64,000 nucleotides of DNA from DASPKT01 sp035626475 (GTDB lineage: Bacteria > Pseudomonadota > Alphaproteobacteria > Azospirillales > Azospirillaceae). Location of the stretch: positions 114,213-178,212 of the forward strand of contig DASPNP010000021.1 in NCBI GenBank assembly GCA_035626475.1. The letters run 5' to 3'. Position 1 is the first letter of the stretch. Each line of letters begins with the position of its first letter. Below are positions 53,072 to 60,587 of this stretch, in pieces. A model generated the notes under the pieces. The model was not told the origin of the DNA. It made no database searches and worked only from the letters and a program-made list of their open reading frames with translations. A program made the translations under genes and the position numbers.

Positions 53072-53836
53072 TTAGAATCCCCCCTCCAGCTCCACCAGCT
53101 CGTAATAGGTCTGCATGTACCCGCCGACGGCGGCCTTCAGCAGGGTGAAGTGGCCGTCGTCGGTGCACCAGACGTCGTAGGGCGGGTGCGCCTGGGGGAG
53201 GCCGGGGGCGGAGACGACCTGGAAATGCAGGGCGTCGAAGCTGCCGGCGCCCACATGCACGCGCTCGCGGCCGACATGTTTCATCGACATGCCGACCGAG
53301 AACAGCATCGGCCCGGTGGCGCCGCGATGATCGGGGGAGGAGAGCAGCACCGGGTCGACGGTCTGGATCTCGTCGGGCCGCGACAGGTCGAACAGGCGGA
53401 AGTGCCAGCTGTCGGCGGCGATGGCGTGGTGCTGGAAGCTGCGCAGCGGCGCCGCCAGCTCCATGCGCTGGCTGACCCGGCCCTCCAGCCGCGTATGGGT
53501 CTCGCACTCGGCGAAGGTCGGCGCGAAGCGGAACCAGCCCGAACCCATGAAGCGGTCGCCGACGGTCAGGCGGACATGGCAGTCCAGCGGCTTCCAGTCG
53601 GGATCGACGGCGTAGGTGATGTCGCGCATCACGCTCGGGCGGTCGTCGATCTCGCAATGGGCCTGCATGACGCGGCTGCCGTCGCCATGCAGGGTGATGT
53701 GGAACCACTCGCGCCCGCGCTCCTGGTCCAGCCGCTCGGGCTTCTTGGAGGTATAGAGGATCTTGCCGCGGATGACCTTGTGGTCGCGCTGCAGGATCGG
53801 GGCGGTGTCGGTGCCAGGGGCGGGGGACGCGGACAT
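53072..53836 (-). CDS. protein of unknown function under a TetR-type operator
   Basis: A 254-residue protein without signal peptide or membrane helix. It is rich in beta-strand-like alternation, with GSRVMQAHCEIDDRPSVMRDITYAVD, DCHVRLTVGDRFMGSGWFRF and SMKHVGRERVHVGAGSFDALHFQ as memorable stretches. Similar uncharacterised proteins exist in Alphaproteobacteria; a lipocalin-like binding barrel is possible but not shown. A GGGAGG site directly precedes the ATG. A perfect 12-base palindrome lies 20 to 31 bases upstream, so the gene is probably repressed by a TetR-family protein not encoded here. Confidence 0.8.
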   Translation of the reverse strand: MSASPAPGTDTAPILQRDHKVIRGKILYTSKKPERLDQERGREWFHITLHGDGSRVMQAHCEIDDRPSVMRDITYAVDPDWKPLDCHVRLTVGDRFMGSGWFRFAPTFAECETHTRLEGRVSQRMELAAPLRSFQHHAIAADSWHFRLFDLSRPDEIQTVDPVLLSSPDHRGATGPMLFSVGMSMKHVGRERVHVGAGSFDALHFQVVSAPGLPQAHPPYDVWCTDDGHFTLLKAAVGGYMQTYYELVELEGGF

Positions 53837-53855
53837 GGAACCTCCCGGATCAGAC

Positions 53856-53867
53856 TTGTCCGGACAA
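53856..53867. promoter_or_regulatory. palindromic operator, TetR type
   Basis: TTGTCCGGACAA is a perfect 12-base palindrome, extended to 16 bases by near-matching flanks (AC/AT). It lies just upstream of the start of the unknown gene at 53836, where a bound repressor would block transcription. The TTGTCC/GGACAA half sites resemble those of TetR-family regulators. Confidence 0.6.
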
Positions 53868-53906
53868 ATATTCCATCCCCGCGCGGCGTTGGAAAGGGCC
53901 CGCGGC

Positions 53907-54239
53907 TCAGCCCGGCCGTTTGGAGTAGATGTCCACCGCCTTGTTCCACTGGTCGCTGAGCGTCTTGTACTCGGCCTGGGCGTCGGCCTCGGCCTTGTCC
54001 AGGCACTTCAGGTAGGCATTCAGCTTGGTGGTGTAGTCGGTCAGCGCCTTCTGCGCCGCCTCCATCTCCGCCGTCTTGGCCTTCTTCGGGTCGGGGATGG
54101 CGACCTTCTCCGGCTTGGCGCAGGACAGGCCGGCGGCCTTGGCCGGAGCCGCCGCGGGCTTGGCGGCGGGCTTCGACTGGGCCAGGGCGGGGCCGGCGGC
54201 CAGCAGGCAGAGCGTCACGGCGGCGGAGAGGGCCTTCAC
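53907..54239 (-). CDS. small secreted Ala/Lys-rich protein
   Basis: A 110-residue exported protein. A signal peptide (residues 1-22, ending AGPALAQS) is followed by an Ala/Lys/Pro-rich linker and a helical domain with two cysteines (LSCAKP and YLKCLDK). The helical part MEAAQKALTDYTTKLNAYLKCLDKAEADAQAE split over two helices has heptad-like spacing. The start is GTG 54239 with AAGGA upstream. No family is recognised. It lies between the TIGR01244 gene and the operator-controlled gene, all on the minus strand. Confidence 0.65.
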   Translation of the reverse strand: MKALSAAVTLCLLAAGPALAQSKPAAKPAAAPAKAAGLSCAKPEKVAIPDPKKAKTAEMEAAQKALTDYTTKLNAYLKCLDKAEADAQAEYKTLSDQWNKAVDIYSKRPG

Positions 54240-54339
54240 GGGCGGCGATCCTTCGGAATGGGTAGGGGCGGCTAGAAAGATAGGGTTGCCGCCGTCTCTA
54301 CCCAAGGCGCCCCGGACAGGCAAGTGACGAAGGTAGGTC

Positions 54340-54777
54340 TCAAGCCTTGCCCCGCCGCAGCGCCTCCAGCACCGGGCCATAGCCCGAGAGGTCGTAGCCG
54401 GCGCGGCCGGCGCGGACCTGGATCTCCTCGATCGGCATCTTGCCGTGGGCGGCCTCGGCCATGCCCCAGAGGATGGTGCAGCGGGTGCCGGAGCGGCAAT
54501 GCGCGAGGATGGGCCCGGGATGGTCCTCCAGCACCTCGGCGAAGGCGCGGACATTGGCGGGGATCGTCGGCATGGTGACGGGCAGGTACACGTACTCGAG
54601 GCCCAGCTCGGTCGCGAGCTTCTCCGCCGTCAGGCTGTCCAGCTGCCCCGGCTCCTCGCCGTCGGGCCGGTTGTTGACGATGGTCCGGTAGCCGGCCGCC
54701 GCCGCCTCGCGGATGTCATCCTCGGTGATCTGCGGGGCGACGGAGAGGTTGTCGGTCAGGGGGCGGTGGAGCGTCAC
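54340..54777 (-). CDS. TIGR01244 family phosphatase-like/sulphur-transferase protein
   Basis: A 145-residue member of the family called TIGR01244, the N-terminal part of Blh-type (beta-lactamase hydrolase-like) proteins. The active-site loop is HCRSGTRC, a Cys-x5-Arg phosphatase loop, and the N-terminal DDIREAAAAGYRTIVNNRPDGEE and YLPVTMPTI stretches match. In bigenetic hydrogen-sulphide regulators it is fused to a metallo-beta-lactamase domain; here it stands alone. The start is GTG 54777 with AGGA upstream. Downstream of the MarR gene. Confidence 0.85.
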   Translation of the reverse strand: MTLHRPLTDNLSVAPQITEDDIREAAAAGYRTIVNNRPDGEEPGQLDSLTAEKLATELGLEYVYLPVTMPTIPANVRAFAEVLEDHPGPILAHCRSGTRCTILWGMAEAAHGKMPIEEIQVRAGRAGYDLSGYGPVLEALRRGKA

Positions 54778-54868
54778 GGGGCGGTATCCTGCTGCGAACG
54801 GGTCGGGACGAACCCTAGCGCAGCCGATCCCCGCGTGACACCCCTCCGTTGGTGGCGCCCGGCGCGGA

Positions 54869-55384
54869 TCAGCAGGCCTTGCGCAGGGCCGGCGGCTGGC
54901 GCAGCGGCTCGGTCGTGCGCGCCCGGTCGCGCAGCGACAGCAGCGTCTCCATCAGCTGGGTCCGCTGCTCCGGCGCCAGATGGGCCAGCAGCATGTCGTT
55001 GACCGCCTGGCGCAGCGGTTGCAGCCGGCGCAGCAATGCCAGGCCGGCGGGCGTCACGGTCAGCAGCTTGCGGCGGCGGTCGATCGGGTCGTCGGCCTGC
55101 TGCACCAGCCCCTTGCGCAGCAGCTCGGTCACGGTCGCGCTGATATGGGGGCGCGACAGGCCGCGGTTCTGCGCGATCTCCGAGGAATAGACCGCCGGCC
55201 CCTCGCGCCCGCCGTCGCGGAAATTCTCGTCGCCGGCGATGTTCAGCAGCACGGTCCATTGCGGCGCGGTCAGCCCGGCCTCCTCCAGCACGCCCTCGCT
55301 GTGGCGGGCCATGGCGTTGACGATGTCGGTGACCGCCAGGGCGATGGCGTCCTCGGGTCGGAAGCTGAAGGCGGAGTCGGTCAT
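54869..55384 (-). CDS. MarR family transcriptional regulator
   Basis: A 171-residue winged-helix regulator. The MarR outline is complete: dimerisation helices at the ends, GLTAPQWTVLLNIAGDE before the wing helices, NRGLSRPHISATVTELLRKGLVQQADDPIDRRRKLLTVTPAG with the recognition helix and the D-x-R-x3 wing. It is divergent from RNase Z; an inverted repeat in the shared spacer is a likely operator. Effector unknown. TIGR01244 and secreted-protein genes follow on the same strand. Confidence 0.88.
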   Translation of the reverse strand: MTDSAFSFRPEDAIALAVTDIVNAMARHSEGVLEEAGLTAPQWTVLLNIAGDENFRDGGREGPAVYSSEIAQNRGLSRPHISATVTELLRKGLVQQADDPIDRRRKLLTVTPAGLALLRRLQPLRQAVNDMLLAHLAPEQRTQLMETLLSLRDRARTTEPLRQPPALRKAC

Positions 55385-55440
55385 GGCGCGGTGTCCCGGT
55401 TGCTGCTCCAGCCACCATCCGCCGATCCGTCGGCCGAAAC

Positions 55441-55456
55441 ATTGATACGGATCAAT
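55441..55456. promoter_or_regulatory. inverted repeat in the MarR/RNase Z intergenic region
   Basis: ATTGAT-ACGG-ATCAAT, a perfect 6-bp inverted repeat with a 4-base spacer, typical in size for a MarR operator. It lies 57 bases upstream of the MarR gene and 117 upstream of the RNase Z gene. Confidence 0.55.
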
Positions 55457-55572
55457 AAACGTCGCCGCCGCGACCGTTCGGCGCGCGAACATTGCGGGCG
55501 GTACGGCGTTGAGTTCGGCGGCGTTGAGCAGGGCGGCGCCTGGTGCTCTACTGCCCGGCGGGAGGCACGACG

Positions 55573-56493
55573 ATGTTCCAACTCACCTTCCTCGGCACCG
55601 GGGCCACCGTGCCCAGCGCGGCGCGCGGCCTGTCCTCGCTCATGGTCGAGCACGAGACGACCCGCATGCTGGTGGATTGCGGGGAGGGCACGCTGCGCCA
55701 GATCCGCACCGCCAATCTGGGCCTGCGCCGCCTCCGGCGGGTGCTGCTGACCCACGGCCATCTCGACCATGTGCTGGGGCTGGCGGGGATCGCCGGAACG
55801 CTGGAGCTGTGGGACGCGGCGGACCGGCTCGTCGTCCATGGCGGCGAGGATTCGCTGCGCGCCGCCCGCGCCCTGCTGGAACAGGTGGTCTGGCCGGAGG
55901 GCGAGCCGGGCCTGGACATCGCCTACGAGGCGCTGCATCCCGGCCGCTTCCTGCGCTGCGGCGACGTGACCCTGAGCGCCTTCCCGGTGCGCCACCACGG
56001 CACCGACAGCTTCGGCTTCCGCTTCGAGGAAGCGTCGCACCGGCCGGTCGACGGGGAGAAGCTGGACGCGCTCGGCGTGCCCACCGGGCCGGAGCGCTCC
56101 AGGCTGGCCCATGGCGAGGCGGTGACGCTGCCCGACGGCCGCCGGGTGGAACCGGAGGAGGTCCTCAGGGATTGCGAGCCCGGCGCCCGGCTGGCTGTGG
56201 TCGGCGACTGCCAGGACGCCGACGCGCTGGTGGAGCATGTCCGCGGCGTCGACACGCTGGTGATCGAGGCGACCTACCGCACGGCGGACGAGGAGGTGGC
56301 GCGCGGGCGGGGGCACCTGACGGTCGGCGATTCCTGCCGGCTGGCCCATGCGGCCGGGGTCCGCCGGCTGGTGCTGACCCACCAGTCCGACCGCTACGAC
56401 CCCGCCGAGGTGCTGGCCGAGGCGCGGGCGGCCTTTCCCGAGGTCCACATCGCCCGGGACTTCGACCGTCTGACGGTCAGGCCGGCGCGCTGA
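55573..56493 (+). CDS. ribonuclease Z-type metallo-beta-lactamase
   Basis: A 306-residue metallo-beta-lactamase-fold nuclease of the RNase Z/ElaC type, which trims tRNA 3' ends. It starts FQLTFLGTGATVPSAARGLSS and has the metal motif THGHLDHVLGL, a further His in FPVRHHGTDSFGFRFEE, the Asp in VGDCQDADAL, and late His residues in GHLTVG and LTHQSDRY. The sequence is complete. GGGAGG precedes the ATG. The next gene overlaps its stop by one base. Confidence 0.87.
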   Translation: MFQLTFLGTGATVPSAARGLSSLMVEHETTRMLVDCGEGTLRQIRTANLGLRRLRRVLLTHGHLDHVLGLAGIAGTLELWDAADRLVVHGGEDSLRAARALLEQVVWPEGEPGLDIAYEALHPGRFLRCGDVTLSAFPVRHHGTDSFGFRFEEASHRPVDGEKLDALGVPTGPERSRLAHGEAVTLPDGRRVEPEEVLRDCEPGARLAVVGDCQDADALVEHVRGVDTLVIEATYRTADEEVARGRGHLTVGDSCRLAHAAGVRRLVLTHQSDRYDPAEVLAEARAAFPEVHIARDFDRLTVRPAR

Positions 56494-57107
56494 TGCCGCT
56501 GCGGAACCGCGTCACCCCCTGGGGCGAGATCGTCGCGGTGCCGGCGCGGGGCACGCTGATGGGGAACCGCGGCGGCTGCCTGCATGACGACGAGCGGCGA
56601 CTGGGCCGGGTGCGGTGGCGGAGCGCCGCCTGGATCTGCTGCCTGCTGGAGTTCAAGGAGCGCCGTCGGCAGGTCATGCGGCCCGGCCACTACACCGAGC
56701 TGTTCTTCCTGGACGAGGCGACGGCGCTGGCGGCCGGCCACCGGCCCTGCGCCGAATGCCGGCGGGCCGAGTTCGAGGCCTTCCGCCGCGCCTGGGCCAC
56801 CGCCCATGGCGGCGTGCCGCCGCGCGCCCCGGAGATGGACCGGATCCTCCATGGCGAGCGGGTGGGGGAGGGCGGGGCGAAGCGGCGCCACCTCCTTCCC
56901 GGTGAGGGGCGGGACGTCCTGGAGCTGCCCGACGGCGTCATGGTGGAGATCGGCGGCGCCGCTTGGCGGGTGGGGGCGGAAGGGCTGCGGCGCTGGAGCG
57001 CCGACGGCTACGGTCCGCCTCTGCCGCGCCCGGACGGCCCGGTCTTCATGCTCACGCCGCCCGCCATCGCGGCGGTGCTGGCGGCCGGTTACCGCCCTCG
57101 TTCCTGA
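56493..57107 (+). CDS. unknown protein with an Ada-like CxxC segment
   Basis: A 204-residue cytosolic protein. Residues about 68-89, YTELFFLDEATALAAGHRPCAEC, resemble the zinc-binding part of Ada N-terminal domains, where F..... A.AAGFRPC..C carries two of the four zinc ligands. Here C86 and C89 correspond to those, with C29, C49 and C50 as candidates for the others. The spacing differs from Ada, and no methyltransferase or AraC domain follows. The ATG overlaps the RNase Z stop (TGATG), so it is coupled to RNase Z. Zinc binding is inference; function is unknown. Confidence 0.6.
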   Translation: MPLRNRVTPWGEIVAVPARGTLMGNRGGCLHDDERRLGRVRWRSAAWICCLLEFKERRRQVMRPGHYTELFFLDEATALAAGHRPCAECRRAEFEAFRRAWATAHGGVPPRAPEMDRILHGERVGEGGAKRRHLLPGEGRDVLELPDGVMVEIGGAAWRVGAEGLRRWSADGYGPPLPRPDGPVFMLTPPAIAAVLAAGYRPRS

Positions 57108-57376
57108 GCGTCTGTCGGCGCCCGCAGGTACTTCGAAATTCAAACCAATATGCAGTGCTGTTTGAATGCATAGTAAAACTATGTCCGTATCAATGTACCG
57201 CCTATATCGCATCAAAGTAGAGATCGGTTCATATCAAAACAAACTGTGCACAAATGAAGACCAGAGCGCCAATTTTGTCTTGCGTGCATCTGATCGATTG
57301 GAGTATTTAATCCGGGCACCTAGCTGATGCCGTCCGATCCACCGAAAGGGCCGGCATCCAGAAACCGGAGGCTTCA
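57108..57376 (+). promoter_or_regulatory. A+T-rich leader upstream of the flp pilin gene
   Basis: A 269-bp segment with far lower G+C than everything around it. It contains two inverted repeats, ATTCAAAC/GTTTGAAT (57138-57145 and 57160-57167) and CATAG-TAAAA-CTATG (57169-57183). A possible promoter TTGCGT (57280-57285)-18-TATTTA (57304-57309) lies 68 bases before the flp start. This is probably the regulated promoter of the Tad/Flp pilus operon and leader of a very abundant mRNA. Confidence 0.5.
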
Positions 57377-57634
57377 ATGCTCAAGATCACCCGCCGCCTG
57401 CTCGGCAACAAATCCGGCGCCACCGCCATCGAGTACGGCCTGATCGCCGCCCTGGTCTCCGTCGCCGCCATCGGCGCGCTGACCACCATGGGCAAGTCGC
57501 TGGAAGGGATGTTCGGCGATGTGTCCGCCGCTCTGGAGGGAGCGGTGAACCCGCCCACGACCGGCGGCACGGGCACCGGGACCGGCACCGGTACGGGCAC
57601 CGGCACCGGCACCGGGACGGGCACGACGCCCTGA
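57377..57634 (+). CDS. flp: Flp/Tad pilus major pilin with Gly-Thr repeat tail
   Basis: An 85-residue prepilin. A short basic leader (KITRRLLGNKSG) ends at the G/A prepilin-peptidase site, then ATAIEYGLIAALVSVAAIGA is the Flp hydrophobic alpha helix with its Glu at position 5. Flp pilins usually end near 55-65 residues; this one continues with NPPTTGG and ten Gly-Thr dipeptides (57566-57625). The repeats use varying synonymous codons (GGC/GGG/GGT, ACC/ACG), so the amino-acid pattern is older than the DNA repeat. CCGGAGG precedes the ATG. First gene of the pilus operon. Confidence 0.9.
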   Translation: MLKITRRLLGNKSGATAIEYGLIAALVSVAAIGALTTMGKSLEGMFGDVSAALEGAVNPPTTGGTGTGTGTGTGTGTGTGTGTTP

Positions 57635-57662
57635 TCACCCGGTGACGGGGAGTTGAGCGCGC

Positions 57663-57689
57663 GCCGCCGCCCCATGCGCGGGCGGCGGC
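57663..57689 (+). other. hairpin between flp and cpaA
   Basis: GCCGCCGCCC-N7-GGGCGGCGGC, a perfect 10-bp GC stem directly after flp. A T-run does not follow (CTTTCCCTTT comes later), so it may stabilise the flp mRNA 3' end or partly terminate, giving more pilin than machinery. Confidence 0.5.
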
Positions 57690-57735
57690 GGCCTCGGCTC
57701 CGGCTTTCCCTTTCCTCCCGCCAAGGCAAGCGGCC

Positions 57736-58206
57736 ATGGACGTCTCGCTCCACGCTCCGCTTCTCGGTCCGGCGGTCGCCGCAGGGCTCCTCCTCTGGGC
57801 CGCCATCGGCGACATCGCCCGGTACCTGATCCCGAACCGCATTCCCGCCGCCCTGGTCCTGGCCTTCCTCGTCCAGGCGGCCGTCGCCGGAACGGCGGGC
57901 TCGCTGGCGGCCCACCTGCTGACGGGCGCGGCGGTCCTCGCGGTCTGCATCCTTCTCTTCGCGATGAATGTCATCGGCGGCGGCGACGCCAAGCTGCTCG
58001 CGGCCACGGCGCTCTGGGCCGGTCCGGCCGCCACCCCGCTGCTGATCCTGGTGATGGGCGTCGCCGGCGGCCTGCTGGCCCTGGCGATGCTGCTCCACCA
58101 CCGGCTGCGGGCGCCCGAGGGCGCCGAGCCGCCCCGGCGCATCCCCTACGGCGTCGCCATCGCCGCCGGCGGTGTCGCCGCCCTGTTCCTGGCCCCGGCG
58201 GCCTGA
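57736..58206 (+). CDS. cpaA: Flp prepilin peptidase CpaA/TadV
   Basis: A 156-residue membrane aspartic protease that removes the pilin leader. The two catalytic Asp residues are in AAIGDIARYLIPN and GGGDAKLL, the latter being the peptidase-A24 signature. Four hydrophobic helices are visible. It lacks the N-terminal cysteine-rich methylase domain of longer prepilin peptidases, as CpaA does. Downstream of flp with a 101-bp gap. Confidence 0.93.
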   Translation: MDVSLHAPLLGPAVAAGLLLWAAIGDIARYLIPNRIPAALVLAFLVQAAVAGTAGSLAAHLLTGAAVLAVCILLFAMNVIGGGDAKLLAATALWAGPAATPLLILVMGVAGGLLALAMLLHHRLRAPEGAEPPRRIPYGVAIAAGGVAALFLAPAA

Positions 58207-58230
58207 GCCCGGACGCCAAGGAGGCCCCCC

Positions 58231-59157
58231 ATGCAGAAGCGCCGCCTCGCCCTCTTCGCCGCCGCCGCCATCGTGGCGCTCGCCACCTTCCAGCTGGCCA
58301 GCCGCGTCGGCACGCCGGCCCCCATCATCGTGCAGGCCCCCGCCGCAGCCCCCGCGGTCCCGGCGCCGAGGATGGCGCGCGTGCTGGTGGCCGCGGCCGA
58401 CCTGCCCGCCGGCCTGCTGATCCAGCCGGAGAACCTGGCCTGGCGCACCTGGCCGGAGGAGGGCGTCGACGACGCCTATCTGACGGAGGGCGAGGCCAAG
58501 CCCCAGGATTTCGCCGGCGCCGTCGTCCGCACCGGCATCCGCGCCGGCGAGCCGGTCTTCGCCGGCCGGCTGGTCAGGCCGGGCGAGCGCGGCTTCCTGG
58601 CCGCCGTGCTGAACCCGGAGATGCGGGCGGTGACCGTGCCCATCAACGTGGTGACCGGCATCGCCGGCTTCGTCTTCCCCGGCGACCGGGTCGACGTGAT
58701 CCTGACGCACGGCGTCGTCCGGCCCGACGATCCGTCGATGAAGGAGCGGCGCGCCAGCGAGACCGTGCTGACCGACGTGCGCGTCGTGGCGCTCGACCAG
58801 CGCACCAACGACCAGGAGGCGAAGCCCACCGTGTCGCAGACCGCGACGCTGGAGGTCACGCCGCGCCAGGCCGAATGGCTGCCGCTGGCGGTGGAACTCG
58901 GCCGCCTGTCGCTGTCTCTGCGCAGCCTGTCGCGCGACGATGCGAAGATGCCGCCGGCCGACGACGGGGCGCCGGCCCTGGTCCGGGCCGCGCTCGCCGC
59001 CCGGTCCGGCGCGCCCGTGCCGCAGAAGCCCGCCCCCCGTACCCACAGCTGGGACAGCGACGTCAGCGCCGTCCTTCCCGATCCGTCCCGCGTCAGGCGG
59101 GTGCAGGTGATCCGCGGCAGCAAGGCCGAGGACATCAGCTTCGCGCCGAGGAACTGA
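58231..59157 (+). CDS. cpaB: Flp pilus assembly protein CpaB/RcpC
   Basis: A 308-residue periplasmic protein anchored by an N-terminal helix (ALFAAAAIVALATFQLA). The SAF-type domain begins ARVLVAAADLPAGLLIQPENLAW, and the RcpC/CpaB family region AVTVPINVVTGIAGFVFPGDRVDVILTH is present. It acts with the secretin in the Tad machine. Three bases separate it from cpaC. Confidence 0.92.
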   Translation: MQKRRLALFAAAAIVALATFQLASRVGTPAPIIVQAPAAAPAVPAPRMARVLVAAADLPAGLLIQPENLAWRTWPEEGVDDAYLTEGEAKPQDFAGAVVRTGIRAGEPVFAGRLVRPGERGFLAAVLNPEMRAVTVPINVVTGIAGFVFPGDRVDVILTHGVVRPDDPSMKERRASETVLTDVRVVALDQRTNDQEAKPTVSQTATLEVTPRQAEWLPLAVELGRLSLSLRSLSRDDAKMPPADDGAPALVRAALAARSGAPVPQKPAPRTHSWDSDVSAVLPDPSRVRRVQVIRGSKAEDISFAPRN

Positions 59158-59160
59158 GCC

Positions 59161-60579
59161 ATGCGCCCCTTCGCCGCCTTCGCGCTGTTCCTGCTGGCCG
59201 CCTTCGTCGGCGGCATACTGCTCGTCTCGCCTGTTCGCGCCGACGTGGCCATGCGCCAGGACGAGGCCGCCATGGCGGTCGAGCTGAACAAGGGCACGGT
59301 GCTGCGCCTGCGCACGCCGGCCGCCTCCGTCTTCGTCGCCAATCCCGAGGTCGCCGACGTGCAGGTCATGTCGCCGACCATGGTCACCGTCATCGGCAAG
59401 GGCGCCGGCGAGACCACGCTGGTGGCGGTGGACGGGCAGGACCAGGTGATCCTGAACCGTCGCGTCACCGTCATCCACAACCTCTCCGGCCTGAACCGCA
59501 GCCTGTCGGAGCTGCTGCCGGGCGAGCGCGTCTCGGCGCGGTCGGTGCAGGGCGGCATCGTGCTGACCGGCAGCGTCGCCTCGGCCGAGCAGGCGGAGGA
59601 TGCGCGGCGGCTGGCCGCTCGCTTCGTGGCGGCGGAGACCGACGTCATCAACCGCATCGCCATCGAGGGGCCGACGCAGATCCATCTGCGCGTCCGCGTC
59701 GCCGAGGTGTCGCGCAAGGTCAGCAAGCAGTTCGGCATCAACTGGGAGGCGCTGGGCACCAGCGGCAACTTCCTGTTCGGCCTGGCGCGCGGCCCCGACA
59801 TCCTGGACGCCGCCGGCATCATCGACCGCAACGGCACGCTGGAGAACCTGCTGCTGGGCTTCCGCACCGGCTCCACCGACATCAACGTGCTGATCGACGC
59901 GCTGGCGGAGGAGGGGCTGATCAGCGTGCTGGCCGAGCCCAGCCTGACCGCCATGGCCGGCGAGACGGCGAGCTTCCTGGCCGGCGGCGAGTTCCCCATC
60001 CCGGTGGCCGGCAAGGAAGGCGAGATCGACATCCAGTTCAAGCAGTTCGGCGTGAGCCTCGCCTTCACGCCGACCCTGTCCGGCGCCGGCCGCATCGGCC
60101 TGCGGGTGCGCCCCGAGGTGAGCCAGCTCTCCGCAGCCGGCGCCATCCGCATCAACTCGCTGGAGATCCCGGCGCTCACCACCCGCCGCGCCGACACGAT
60201 GGTGGAGCTGGGCAGCGGCCAGTCCTTCGCCATCGCCGGACTGCTGCAGAACAACGCCAACCAGAGCGTCTCCAAGTTCCCCATCCTGGGCGACATGCCG
60301 GTGCTGGGCGCGCTGTTCCGCTCCACCCGCTTCCAGCGCGACGAGAGCGAGCTGGTCATCATCGTCACGCCCTACCTGGTGGAGCCCAGCTCCACCCGGC
60401 TGGCGCTGCCGACCGACGGGCTCCGCCACGCCGACGACGTGGAGCACCGGCTCGAGGGGCGGCTGGTCGACCGGTCCTCGACCGGCGTCCCGCCCTTCGC
60501 CAAGCCGGGCGCGGCACCGGCCCCGGTGCGGACCACCCCGGTGGCGGCCGCTCCGGCCGCCGGCTACATCGTGAAATGA
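59161..60579 (+). CDS. cpaC: Flp pilus secretin CpaC/RcpA
   Basis: A 472-residue outer-membrane secretin. A signal segment precedes the N-domain (KGTVLRLRTPAASVFVANPEVADVQV), a BON-like region follows (RSVQGGIVLTGSVASAEQAEDARRL), and the secretin domain has VRVAEVSRKVSKQFGINWEAL, LSEPSLTA-type LAEPSLTAMAGETASFLAGGEFPIP, and the final FRSTRFQRDESELVIIVTPYLV. About 65 extra Pro/Ala-rich residues end it. It forms the pore for the pilus. Confidence 0.94.
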   Translation: MRPFAAFALFLLAAFVGGILLVSPVRADVAMRQDEAAMAVELNKGTVLRLRTPAASVFVANPEVADVQVMSPTMVTVIGKGAGETTLVAVDGQDQVILNRRVTVIHNLSGLNRSLSELLPGERVSARSVQGGIVLTGSVASAEQAEDARRLAARFVAAETDVINRIAIEGPTQIHLRVRVAEVSRKVSKQFGINWEALGTSGNFLFGLARGPDILDAAGIIDRNGTLENLLLGFRTGSTDINVLIDALAEEGLISVLAEPSLTAMAGETASFLAGGEFPIPVAGKEGEIDIQFKQFGVSLAFTPTLSGAGRIGLRVRPEVSQLSAAGAIRINSLEIPALTTRRADTMVELGSGQSFAIAGLLQNNANQSVSKFPILGDMPVLGALFRSTRFQRDESELVIIVTPYLVEPSSTRLALPTDGLRHADDVEHRLEGRLVDRSSTGVPPFAKPGAAPAPVRTTPVAAAPAAGYIVK

Positions 60580-60587
60580 GGCTGCCC

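Noticed and set aside
57566..57625. Tandem repeat of the pilin tail considered as a CRISPR-like or variable minisatellite array
   Set aside because: The units are six-base Gly-Thr codon pairs in frame, without spacers.
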